This document shows, in pieces, positions 1 through 11,161 of a DNA stretch of 64,000 bases. The position numbers and the translations under genes are program-made. The DNA lies in NCBI RefSeq assembly GCF_027942865.1, contig NC_134510.1, positions 22,375,209-22,439,208 of the forward strand, given 5' to 3'. The stretch is from Odontesthes bonariensis. Taxonomy: Eukaryota; Chordata; Actinopteri; Atheriniformes; Atherinopsidae. Every line of letters starts with the position of its first letter. Position 1 is the stretch's first letter. Below the pieces are notes generated by a model that searched no databases, had not been told where the DNA came from, and was given only the letters and a program-made list of their open reading frames with translations.

Positions 1-3000
1 TTTTAAACGGAGGCTGATCACTTGCTATAAATACAATCAACACTCAGAGCACATTAAAATATTGATGGGGGAAAAAAAAAGCTTTTACTGCAGTAAGACG
101 TATAAAGCAAGAACAAGTGGACAGTGATTAAATGGGCCAATTCACAAGAAACGTCCCTCATTTCTACTGCAGCAGCAACAAGGGTCACAAAGGAAATGTT
201 GAACAAGATTTGCCCGGTAGTGAGTGACAGCAAACAGCCAGAAAATGAAGCCATATAACAACTAGCTGCTTTTGCAAAAATGCAGCAAGTGGTTTGATTA
301 ATAAGCCAACATATCAAAGCAAATTTCTTCTCTTTCAGTACTTTAAAGTAATGTTTTTTTCCCCATTAAAAAGACAACAAACTGAGGTCTGAGAGCGTTC
401 AATCACAGAAATTAGTTTAGCTGTTGTTAAAGAATTAAAGCACTAGGCTGTTTTACAAGTCAAAAAGTTTCTTTTTCTTAAAATGTGATTTTCAATTACA
501 CATGAGGACACATTTGGAGGCTCACAGGCAGCAGCAGACATGCCCACACAACCATCTCTGGACAACGTTGACTAAATGTCTGTGCAAAATTAATCATGAA
601 TACAAAAACAAAAGAATTAACTTTATTAAACTTCTTAAATAATAGTTTTAGGACTTTGTCTTTGACGGCTTACCTGAGCCAGACTTTGCATTGGCCACAG
701 TCATATTTATTATTCTTCAGTTCGGGACGGTGAAACACTCTAAACCGGGTCAAAAGCCACCCAACTGCTCGCTTACAGAAACCAGAGCAACTGGAGAGCT
801 GGACAAGGTAGGAAACCAACTCAAGTCAGTGTAGTGCACAATATGAGATCACCATACTATACAAGAAATGAAATGATATAAACCAAGCTCACATTTTCTA
901 AAATACTTTTCAAGAAAGCCAACAGAAATAAACAAATGAAAAACACAAAATAGTAATTGTCTTAATGTGATATCTGCACGTTAGCACAAAAGGGCGCTTA
1001 TTAAACAGGAGAATGACAAAGAAGACAATTGAATGACAGCCTGATATGTCTCTCGTCCCTCTGGTAAAAGGTTGTACCAGCCACACACAACAGAGGCTTT
1101 CTGTACAAGTATGCTCTCCAAACAGATAAAAACAGATCTACCACCGCTGTAATAGGACTGTGGGCCTTCTCGACACAGGCGCCCACGTTCAACCAGAAAC
1201 TGGACTGTATGCACATCATAAACGCAACATTATACTGCGTCCGTATAGTGTCAATGAAATCCGCCAATTTCTACAATTACACGGAGCCAAAGGTAAAAAT
1301 GCAAGGCAAGAACTCACCGACCAACTGTGTTTAAATCATCAGTGAGGCAGGCCAACAATGAGCACCTGGACTAGCTCACCAAGATAATCTGGTTGGTTGG
1401 GGTCAGAATCACTTGGTCAGTAATTTCGCTAACTGATATGGATCCAGTTTGCAGCTCGTTACTGGCTGGATGGCACTTGAGATGGCTGCTCCATCTCCGA
1501 TATGACCGCTAAATGTCAGTGACTTTTACGCTCTGTGGCTTTAAAAATACTCGAAGAGCAATAAACCTTTCACTTAAAGGGGATACGTTTTAAGTCCAAT
1601 TAATAAGAAGATTGCTGTATGCAACAGTGGTCCAAGTCATCTACTTCGCACAACAGACATGGACAATAAATTCCATATTCAGAAACATGCGTCGCTCCTG
1701 GAAATCAGCATTTAATACGCAGTCCTTAATATATAAACAAATCCTTTTTTTCTCATTTTTAAACCTCATGCTGGACCAGAATTAAGACTGGTGATAAAAT
1801 AACTTTGCCAAAGTACTGATGAAAATGGTATTAAAACGTATTAAAGTCAGTGTGCGTATGCAGTTTTTGTTTTTAAAACAGGGTACATGCACTAAAACAA
1901 GGTGACCGACCCATTTCCCATTGTAAGAGGAAGCATAGCTACCTTCAATGAGCTGGAACCACAAGCTTCTGTCACTGCTCTCGGAGAAAACCCTACAGAC
2001 CACTTCTTTCCGATTCTGATAAGCATGGCCAGATTTGGTATCAAATTAACAAAGTGAATTGAATTTAATAGAGATTTGATCAAATCTTTGAAATGTGGCA
2101 ACAAAAGCTTAAAAGAAAACAATACCATACACCTGTAAAGCATTTTTAAGTGTGTTTTCGTAAAAGAAATATGATTCAACCAATCCTAAAAGCCAAATAT
2201 CTTCTTCTGAGTATTAGTTTTTACCCTCAGGCTTGTTTTTTTCACTACGATTCAATGTTTTTTTTCCCCCTTTTATCAACACTTCTTAAATATGAACTGC
2301 TCTTGGGTTATGTGACAGTTTCCCTACTGTACTGCAGGGGTGGTGCTGTTTTTGAGATGCTACTCTAACTTGACCAACTAAAAGTGCTAAATATACCACA
2401 TCCATGTTGCTGTATTTGCTTCGAGTATACCATGAGATGCATAAGGAGTGAAAGGGATCATCTCTGAAACTCGACTTTGTATCCATTTCTAACTACATGG
2501 TGCAATCTTTTTAATGTTTAATTCTACATGTTGTTAACTTATACACTGCCATGCTTATTAAAAAGATTGCCATGTACTTTATGTTCAGTTTGTGACCGCA
2601 TAATGTAATCTGTTCCAACCCCACAGTCGGTTAAAGGCTTCTGATGTTCACCCACATGGAGCCAACAGATGCGCCAAAGTTTTATTTTTTTTTTAATTTA
2701 TTGTCAAACACCTGAAGAGAGAGTGTAAGAGCGAACACTAGCTGTTTGCAGCTTCTCGAGTCATGGAGAAGTAAGTTGAACCAGTCCGTTCAGAATCGAT
2801 CTCTTAAGGAAACGTTTTGCTCCGGCGATCACAATCTACTGTCAAGCTACACGCGCACGTGTAACCATCTTCAAAATGTTTAGCAAGAACGGTAATTAGC
2901 CATTGAAGGCTAATATCTGTTGCAAACCCTTATTCCACCATTAAATAAAAATACATTTAGAGTTATAGGTATAGTTGTACACTGAAACTTCTCGAGGTCA

Positions 3001-4735
3001 GGTCTTCTTCGGTCGTATTTAATCGGTGTGTGTCCCGTGTGGGTTCTTAGCTCACATGCGAGCAAGTTAGCAATGCTAATGACTGGTAGCAATTACTGTC
3101 GTATGATGTAAACTACCTTTCAGTCTCACAAATAACCCGGGAATTCATACTTCAACATACGTCAGGAAATTAAGACAGATAACCCCAACCGTTGCAGTTT
3201 CGCTCGCTGCTGTGAAAGAAGCATTAAAGTAAAGTTGGCTAACTCATGTTATTCAGCTAGCTAGTTAGTAGCTAGCAGTGCTTAAAATTAGCTGTAGGTT
3301 CAATGAAAGCCATAAACTAGATGGTCCTACGATGAGAACGTCCCTTTATAAGTCTTCAAATGAATGATACTTTACCTAGTGTATCGTAAGTAACCAGTAC
3401 CCTTCCATGCTCGCCTTTACTTCAGAGCTTCATAATTCGCCGATCTTTTGCGCAATAATAACTTGTAGCTGCATCTCCAGTGTGCTGCCTGAGCCCCCTC
3501 TCCAGAGCAAATGTCATCCAGTGCTGTTCAAGTTATATGTAGCCCATTGAAATCCCTCACAGCTCACCCATATCATTTACTGGTAATTTTACACCAACAT
3601 ACAGACCCCTTTGGATGCTTTGGAAAGCAATCATGCTGAAATGCTGATTATCTTTAAAAAAAAAAAAAAGAGGTTAAATAAAATATTTTTTGTTTTTTTA
3701 TTTTATTTTATTTTATTCTATTTTTTTACGTATTTGATTGTTTGTTTGGACAACAGGGAAAATTACTCCTGATTGTTATTTATTTATTTATTTGACTTGA
3801 CTGAATTTGTTTTAAGGGGTTTTAAGAGTATACAAGTTTTCCCTTGGTTTTCCCCTTGGTTGATAAAGGATTTTCTCCACTCAGCAGTTTAATATTCAGT
3901 ATTTATTGTTTCATAATGAAGTTGACCGGTCAGTTTTGCGCCTTGTATCGTTTACCATGGAGCAATGCTGTTGTAATATATGGGAAATGTGGTTAACATA
4001 TTTCCTTTCCAGAAAAAAAAAGATGTTCCTTGATAGGATTAAAAAGTGAGGCTTTTTTTTAGTCAGACTGCAGGTCAGCAGGCTCAATAAAACCGATGAA
4101 TTAACTATGGGATGCTTAATTTTAAAAATAATTTCTATTTAACCCTTCCACAAAGGTGACATTAGCAGTCGAAATAACATATTTTGTCCTCTTCTCAAAT
4201 TGTTAAGAAGTCATTTCACCAGGAGAGAGCACTGTTAACCCATCAACTATGTTGTACTACTTGCCACATGTCAGTCCAAGTGACCAAAAGTGACATGATA
4301 GACCCATACGAGTGTGTTTACAAGCATATTAGTGTCCAAGTTTTGAGTCTCACCCCAGTTTTGGCCATATTTTGGAACATGAGAAACATGGTTATTCATT
4401 TCCCTGTATACATGGTCATTTAAGTAACTGGGCTTCTGATCAATAATTACATCTTTCTTTTCATATTCTCTCCACCTCAAACTTCAGAGTTCAGAATGGT
4501 GGATTTGGTGCTGACATGACATAATGTTCTGGTTTCTCTTGGAGTACTCCATGTAGCATATCTGCAGTTCTCAGGAATCAGTAATAGACATCTAGGGCTT
4601 CTGATACCAAAGTAATATGTCTACATCTACAACCATCTATAATCCAACAGTAACCAGGAGAATGCTGCACATGTGAATGCAATCAATGATAAAAAATAAT
4701 ACGTGCAACGGTACAGTCAGATATATAGAGAAGTT
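1..4735. other. Intergenic or non-coding sequence, no supported gene
   Basis: No reading frame here resembles a known protein. The stretch is AT-rich, with poly-A/T runs (for example near 3,660-3,725) and TTTTA/TTTAT tracts. Around 3,240-3,290 there are AGCTAGC/TTAGCTAGT motifs of a kind common in fish upstream sequence. A possible minus-strand exon at about 676-766 is discussed under findings. The part from about 2,700 to 3,500 could be the 5' flank of a gene extending left, but nothing proves that. Confidence 0.4.
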
Positions 4736-4748
4736 TCTTCACACAGCG

Positions 4749-4754
4749 TTTATT
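4749..4754 (-). terminator. npyb: Polyadenylation signal of the NPY-family gene
   Basis: An AATAAA hexamer (minus strand) lies 85 bases past the stop codon, giving a short 3' UTR as expected for a small neuropeptide mRNA. Confidence 0.6.
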
Positions 4755-4838
4755 CCATGCAACATAAGTTCATTTTAAATCAGTAAGAGACACCGGAGCA
4801 GCTTCAAAGTTTGTCTCAAAGTGACGGCTCCAGCAGCA

Positions 4839-5530
4839 TCACCACACGGGCAGCCCCTCATACCTACATGAATACATACAGAGGTTACAAAACATTCAAA
4901 ACTAAGTACAGTAAAAAAAATTCCATATCCTATGGTTGGAACCAAGAAAAAATGGATTCAGCCCAATACAGTACCACCATTAACTATGACCTTAGACACC
5001 AGCATAAAGCATAATTAAAAAAATTAAAATATAAATTTCAAAGAAAAATCGACTTCATAAGAATGGATGTTTCATTGAATTATTGTTTTTTATTAAAGTT
5101 TTACACTCTTTTGTCATGCACATTTATGATAGAGACAATAGACATAGCAAATGAATAGCAAAGCAATTTACCTGATATAGTCGGACCCTGGAACACTCTC
5201 TGTGTTCATCTCCCTTATCAACACATCTGAAAACACAGAGTCTGGACTGTCTCTTTTCCCATACCTGTGCATTAAAAAATCATTTGAGCAGCTATTAAAT
5301 ACTTATCATGCACACTATCATGATTAAACACCATCTACATAAAATCATAGAAGTTCAAAGACCAACCTCTGTCTCGTAATGAGATTGATGTAGTGTCTCA
5401 GTGCAGAATAATACTTGGCAAGCTCCTCAGGTGATGCTCCTTCCCGTGGACCAGCAGGCTTGACTGGATATGCATTTATACCAGAGTGAAAGCAAACCAG
5501 CAGGCAGAGAGCCACAATGCTCGGCGACAT
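4839..5530 (-). CDS. npyb: Neuropeptide Y family precursor, likely npyb
   Basis: This gene encodes a secreted, C-terminally amidated 36-residue neuropeptide acting on NPY-type G-protein-coupled receptors. The coding exons are 5367-5530, 5172-5264 and 4839-4863, giving 93 aa. The order is signal peptide (about 1-20, starting [11 protein letters not shown]), mature peptide 21-56, the GKR amidation/cleavage site 57-59, and a 34-residue flanking peptide ending GLPVW. The C-terminal half ([17 protein letters not shown]) is classical, and YYSALRH favours NPY over the YYTALRH usual in PYY. Mature positions 6-14 (AGPREGASP) differ from the usual ENPGEDAPA-like loop, although P2, P5 and P8 remain. I chose the ATG at 5530 and not the GTG just before it. 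The malsu1 neighbour and human NPY both map to 7p15, which supports an NPY locus. The copy letter, and even PYY, cannot be excluded from sequence alone. Confidence 0.88.
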
Positions 5531-5548
5531 CACAGCGTCGGAGGGTAT

Positions 5549-5815
5549 CCTGGATCAAAGGAAAATTAAGTCAGAATGAAGTGTAAAAGATGATTGTCCT
5601 ACAACAAAGCCTACACCAAAATCAGAAAGACAAGCTCCATATTAGATTTATACTCAGATGGCTAATTATCTGCAGCCATTAAAGCTGTTACATCTAGAAC
5701 TTCCTGCCCAAAATTAAGTAGTAAGCCTTGTAGTTGAAATGTTAGAAAAATTAAATATACCCTTACAGTTAAAAGTACAGCTGTTGTCGGTTTTCTCACC
5801 GTCTGAAGCGCCTCT
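5549..5815 (-). other. npyb: npyb 5' untranslated exon and first intron
   Basis: A short non-coding exon 1 probably runs from about 5815 to 5800, ending TTCAGACG before a GTGAGAA donor. The intron runs to an acceptor ending TCCAG, and the second exon starts at 5549, 19 bases before the ATG. A non-coding first exon is the usual arrangement in the NPY family. Confidence 0.6.
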
Positions 5816-5838
5816 GTCAGATTCCCAACATTGCCCAT

Positions 5839-5846
5839 CTTTTATA
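5839..5846 (-). promoter_or_regulatory. npyb: TATA box of the NPY-family gene
   Basis: On the minus strand this reads TATAAAAG. It lies about 25-30 bases upstream of the inferred start of the untranslated exon, the normal TATA-to-start spacing. TATA-driven promoters are typical of NPY/PYY genes. Confidence 0.65.
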
Positions 5847-5849
5847 CAG

Positions 5850-8800
5850 TGCGTTCTGCGTGGGGAGGGAGGGGGTGTATCATTTTCTTTAAAGTTACTC
5901 CTGAGAAATATCTGTTGATTCATTCGCTTAATTAAACCTGTGATGACAAAGCAGTGAAACAAATGGAGATAAACGGTTACAACATGAGAACACAAAAGGA
6001 AGCGTCAGCATTAGGTTTATTAAAATCGGACCTCATGGAGTGTACGTCACTCTTTTTGTCAGTGATTCAGATGAACTGCATTTGAAATTAACATGCTTTC
6101 AGGATTAGATTATTTGAGTATTATAATACTATGTTTTACATCATGATCAACCCGTTTGCAACAAGCAGTGAGTGTAATCAAGAGGTCAAACAGCCTCACC
6201 TAATTGATTGCTGATATTTTTTGGTTCTTTTTTTTTCTGCATTGAATACAGCACCAGGGCAGATTTTTGACTGACGAGGTCTCTTGGCAAAATACACTCA
6301 AGTGTAGCCAGAGTCCAACATCTTTATTAATTTACACAGTGCACTCGAAAGACAAAAAGCAGCATGACTAGATTTCATAAAGCTGATGATGTGTAACTTC
6401 AAATGGCTGTTTTCATATTAAGTTGTAAAATGTTTGAATGCCCCAGGTGTTTGGAAATATAATGCTACAGTTGGCTGAACAATGTGGAGGGGGTCTGCAT
6501 CCAGACACAAAATAAAAATCAGAAGTAGGGCCAGTTATGGCTTTTGTTTGAGACCAAAATGGCTTCTTTGCCATGCCTTGGACTCACACTTAGGCGATCA
6601 AGTCAAAGACTTGATCACTCCTCTTGTATCTGCAGCGTTATAAAACGGTGGAAACTCTACTTTCAACATTATTAACTATTAACTGGCAGGCAGTTGTCTT
6701 AAGTCGTCAATTCTTACCAAACCACGGAGCATAGGGCCAAATGATGCCAAATTGTTCAAGAAAGAGCAGTAAATCAGACATGCCATAAACTTTCAATTCC
6801 AGGTGATAGAGGGCACAAAACGCTTTCAGCCCCTAAATTGTAAGACGACTTTAATGGCATCTATTTTCTTTGAAGAGCACTCAGCCGAAATTTGACAGTA
6901 GATTGGTGCTGTTGTCATCTATGACTGTCATGCAGGAGCTTCAGCACACTTCTTGCAGGAAAAGAAAAACTACAAACTTCAGCCCTGCATTATATACTAT
7001 ATGTTCAGCCGCTGTGCTCCAGAGTGGCTTTATTCATGAAGCACAGTGTTTACATTTTAAGATAGCCACAAAGTATCCCTTCTCGGCCAAAAAGACAATA
7101 ATATGAAGCCATACATTACTGTCGGACTGCATGGGCTAACGCTTTTTCAGCTTTATTGCTATTTTTCTTTGTAAAGAGTAATTCTTCAACTGAGAAATAA
7201 AACGTGTCGTGTGAAGACTGGTCAATAATAAATACCCAATTTAGATGCTCAGTCATCTCAGCCAGCGGGTACCTTGCTGACAAATGAGGGCCAGGTGGCT
7301 ACAACACAGAGTCCTTTAAGTGTCTTGTCTGATACAGTTGATGTGCTCTCTCCTAATGAGCTCGTTCACCAAGAGAAAACTGGGGACTGCAGCCAAGCGC
7401 CAACTCACCCGCAGGGCAGAGACTGATATCAGAGGAAACTAAATACTTTCCATCAGTGCGTATGTTGGATTTTCAACCACCTAGAAAACAGGTGGGCTTT
7501 TAACAGAGGACTGAGACTGAGTGTCATGATTGGAGGTTATGGGAGATAGATCATTAAATCCCAGCGAGTTGCATACTGGGGCATTAATGAACAGCTACTG
7601 ATGTTCTTTTGCTCTTTTCTCTGTAAAAAACATTGCCAGCACGCGCACACACCATGGTAGAATTTGATGCACACAATTATGGGCGGAAAGCGCTGTGCCT
7701 CATATTAGCTACTTTAATTCATGTGGAAGGCAGGGAAACAAAATGTGCTGCTTAAGGTGGAAAAAAATGTTTGAATATTCCTTTTCTTCATAATCTACTC
7801 CATCGATGAGTGTACCACCATGGCTCCTAATGGCTGCACACCAGTGGGTAGGTAAAATGGTTGTGAGGATTTTTTGTGACGAAATTAGAGAGCGTGGCAA
7901 ACGTTGAGTGAAACATTTCAGTTTCAAGTTTCTGTCTAGCATACACTGGAGAAGTTGGCTCAATACAAACTGGTACCCAAAGGTTCGAATGATTAAGCAA
8001 AGGAAACTGTATATTGAAAGAAAAAAAAAAAAATAGATTTACAAAGTCTCCTCTCCTGCCTTTGTGCTTGTGTTTTAACATCAGCTCAAATCTTTCCTCA
8101 TTTTTCGACTGTGTGAATTCAAAGAGCAAGCTGAAGTCACAAACATTCAAACACCAGGACATGCCAGGCTCTGCACGGGCAGCTCCTGCTTCATTGCATT
8201 TTCACATTTAGCTAATGTTCTGACAGTAGGCCAATGAAGTGTAATGGTCACTTACTAGGAAGGTATGAGCGCACACGTAGTATTGTGTGTATGTGTATGT
8301 GTGCGTGTGCATTCCCTCTGAGTTTGTATGCATCTTTGGGTATATTTGTATCTACCCTCAGTTTTCTGATTCTCTGCATTAACAGACTTGGGTACTTACA
8401 GCAGATCTTTCAAATTGAAAATACATTCTGCAATGTTCCATCCACCATTTTCAAATTGTAGGTTGTAGAGTTTTTAGAGCAGCATCGTGAATGCAGGTTC
8501 TCTGCCATAAGAGACCAAACAGATGCAGACTATTAACACACTTTAAAGTGCTGACCGACTTACTTGTATGTTACGCATTCACTGGTCGATCTTTTAGTGC
8601 ATGTAAGTGCAAGGATAATGCACGTCACAATAGTTTGGCCAGCAGGTCTTTTCTTGTAAGACGAAATCTGTATTGGCTGAAAACATCAACTTGAATGGTG
8701 TGTTTTGGTGACCCCCTTTTATTGAGAGATTGTTTTTAAAACTCTTTTTATTTATTTTTTTGCAAACATCAAACTGCAGGTTGGAATATTCCAGTGTTTT

Positions 8801-9379
8801 CCTGCACAGCTTTGAACGTCTACGAGTTAATTTAATTAACGAGTTAATCTACACGGAAGGAAATGTCATTAATTTAAATATTGATATTTTGAAGAGGTGC
8901 CATTCAACAAGGTATTATTACCCCCTTGTAGTCAAAATGCAGTCACATATGTCTTTACTTTCTCATATGCTGATGGATTCAAACCTTAAGAAAAAGACTC
9001 ACACCACCGGTAGGGACATAACTGTAACCATAACAGCAGAGCAAAATTGTTTATTTCCAGTTAAGTGTGTAAAAGTGCTCTCTATACATCTCCAGCTGGC
9101 AACAAAATGTGTTTGACGTATCTATTTTTGTGACCAACGTATGTTTATGTCCTTACAAGGACAAAAATAAGGATAAATTTAACATTCAGTCTGATCATAA
9201 AGAGGTTCGGATGCCCATTAAAAAATGTATAGAATTTATCGACTTGCTAATCACATCGACTCTCTTTCTGCTGTATTTATATTGTACTTAATACAGCAGA
9301 AAGACGACATGTCCAAAGATTTGATTTTTTTTTAAATAGATTTATTGGGGCAGTTCTCTACCAGGCAGTCACTCACTAA
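5850..9379. other. Intergenic region upstream of the NPY-family gene
   Basis: No coding exon could be recognised on either strand. The several 60-130 codon open stretches are low-complexity or lysine/phenylalanine-rich and resemble no family. The region could hold enhancers of the neuropeptide gene, but nothing in the sequence shows this directly. A TG-rich run lies near 8,284-8,310. Confidence 0.4.
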
Positions 9380-10432
9380 TAGTACGCAGACTTGAATGGT
9401 CGGACGACACTACAGTAGTGGGCCTCATCCGGGACAACAACGAGGTGGCCTACAGGGAGGAGGTGTGTCATCTGGTGGACTGGTGCAGAGGGAACAACCT
9501 GATCCTGAACGTCAACAAGACCAAGGAGATCATCGTTGACTTCAGGAGATCCAGACCCAGCCACTCACCACTCCTCATCAACGACTCAGCTGTGGAGGTC
9601 GTCAGCAGCACCAAGTTTCTGGGGGTGCACATCACAGACAACCTCAGCTGGTCACCCCACATCACATCACTGGTGAAGAAGGGACAACAGCGCCTGCACT
9701 TCCTGCGTAGGATGAGGAGAGCTTCCTTCCCTCCCCCCATCCTCCAGACCTTCTACAAAGGGACAATTGAGAGCCTGCTGACCAGCTGCATCTCCCTCTG
9801 GTCTGGGAGCTGTAAGGCCTCCGACTGGAAGTCTCTGCAGAGGGTGGTGAGGACAGGGGAGAAGGTCATCGGGACTCAGCTCAAACCTATCAGAGACATA
9901 GCAGACAGGCGCTGCCTGTCCAGAGCCCACCAGATCCACACAAACCCCACCCACCCCAACCATGGACTATTCCCCCTGCTGGCGTCCGGCAGAAAGTTCC
10001 GAAGCATCTTCTGCAGGACAACCAGATTGAGGAACAGTTTCTTCCCCCTGGCCATAAGACTGCTTAACGCACACCCATCCATCTCCCCACATAACAACAA
10101 CCCCCCCCCCCCCACCGACATGGACAATTACTCGCACATCTGTACTTTACACACTTCTGTTTGTGCAATTTCCCTCAGGCTGAGTGCAATATTTTAGCAA
10201 CACTTTTGCACTAAGTGCATTTTATTTATTTATTTATTTATATTCTTTATTCCGAGTGCTGACACATAGCACTTCGATACCGTTATATTGTACAGCCTGT
10301 ATAGCTTTATATCTGTATAGTTTGATATCTAGCAATCTAGCAATGTTGACCAGAAGTCGAGGAACGACATTTCGTTGTCAAAACTCAGGTGTGATTTTTG
10401 TGCAATGACAATAAAAGAAAGTCTAAGTCTAA
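9380..10432 (+). mobile_element. 5'-truncated LINE (L2/CR1-like) with reverse transcriptase tail
   Basis: The coding remnant runs from about 9394 to the stop at 10195. It begins at the reverse transcriptase active-site box (WSDDTTVVGL, normally YADD-type) and continues through the conserved thumb segment containing NLILNVNKTKEI, FLGVHI and LSWSPHI, to a C-terminal part ending with SFFPLAIRLLN. About 235 bases of 3' UTR follow, ending CAATGACAATAAA and then a short AGTCTA-type tail. Everything upstream (endonuclease and most of the RT) is missing, as with aborted target-primed reverse transcription. A poly-C run at 10,101-10,114 lies inside the frame. The element cannot move by itself. The assignment to L2/CR1 rather than another non-LTR clade is a judgement from the protein style and short 3' tail. 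Confidence 0.85.
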
Positions 10433-11083
10433 TAGGCCCCTGATTGACTCCCGGAACATGAAAAGCAGCATCCTCGAATATGACAAAATTAAAAAATCCT
10501 ATTGACGCATAGAGGCAAACACTTTGTATCACCTCATTTATACCCCATGGAAAAGAGAACGATGGATGTAAAAAAACAGTAATCTTGAGTGAAAACCTTC
10601 TCAGTGATCCAAACAATCTGAGGCATTCAACCAAGGAGACACATGTTCCCCATATAACCATAGCATTTCCAGTATATAAAGACAATGAATTTACGCAAAG
10701 CACTAGAACCCTTTTTATAGATATTTACATTCCCTCACATACCGAAGCCTTTTGTAGAATTCCAGATACTTTGTGCTCAGCTTTATTTCCTCCAAACACT
10801 GCCACAGCACAGTAATCAACTGTTAAAAAACGACAGACATGATAATAAAATAGTATTACAATAATTTATTATCTGTCACAATGTGAAAAACAGTTCTTCG
10901 TCAAACTCAGTCTATACATTAACAATACCTTTTCCAAATACCATCTACACCAAATGCTCAAAGGCGCAGGGGTCAACTAAAATGTGTTTACACAATTAAT
11001 CCGCAGGATGAAGCAGTACTTCCTGTTTTGCAGACGGATGGATCCATTTAAACTTCTTGTTTTTTTAAGTGACTAAAACACAT
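10433..11083. other. Intergenic gap between the LINE and malsu1
   Basis: AT-rich sequence with no recognisable exon. It lies downstream of malsu1 on the minus strand. Confidence 0.4.
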
Positions 11084-11089
11084 TTTATT
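11084..11089 (-). terminator. malsu1: Polyadenylation signal of malsu1
   Basis: AATAAA on the minus strand, about 75 bases beyond the malsu1 stop codon. Confidence 0.5.
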
Positions 11090-11161
11090 ACTACACCCGA
11101 TGAGATACACCTAAATCTCTGAGAAAGTCATTCAGGTTGGGCGCAGCTTGAAAATGATTTG

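Noticed and set aside
1001-1267. Two overlapping minus-strand frames of about 80 codons
   Set aside because: Different frames of the same stretch, neither with similarity or codon bias. Likely chance.
8730-9116. 128-codon plus-strand frame upstream of the LINE
   Set aside because: AT-rich with no splice context and no similarity to a known protein.
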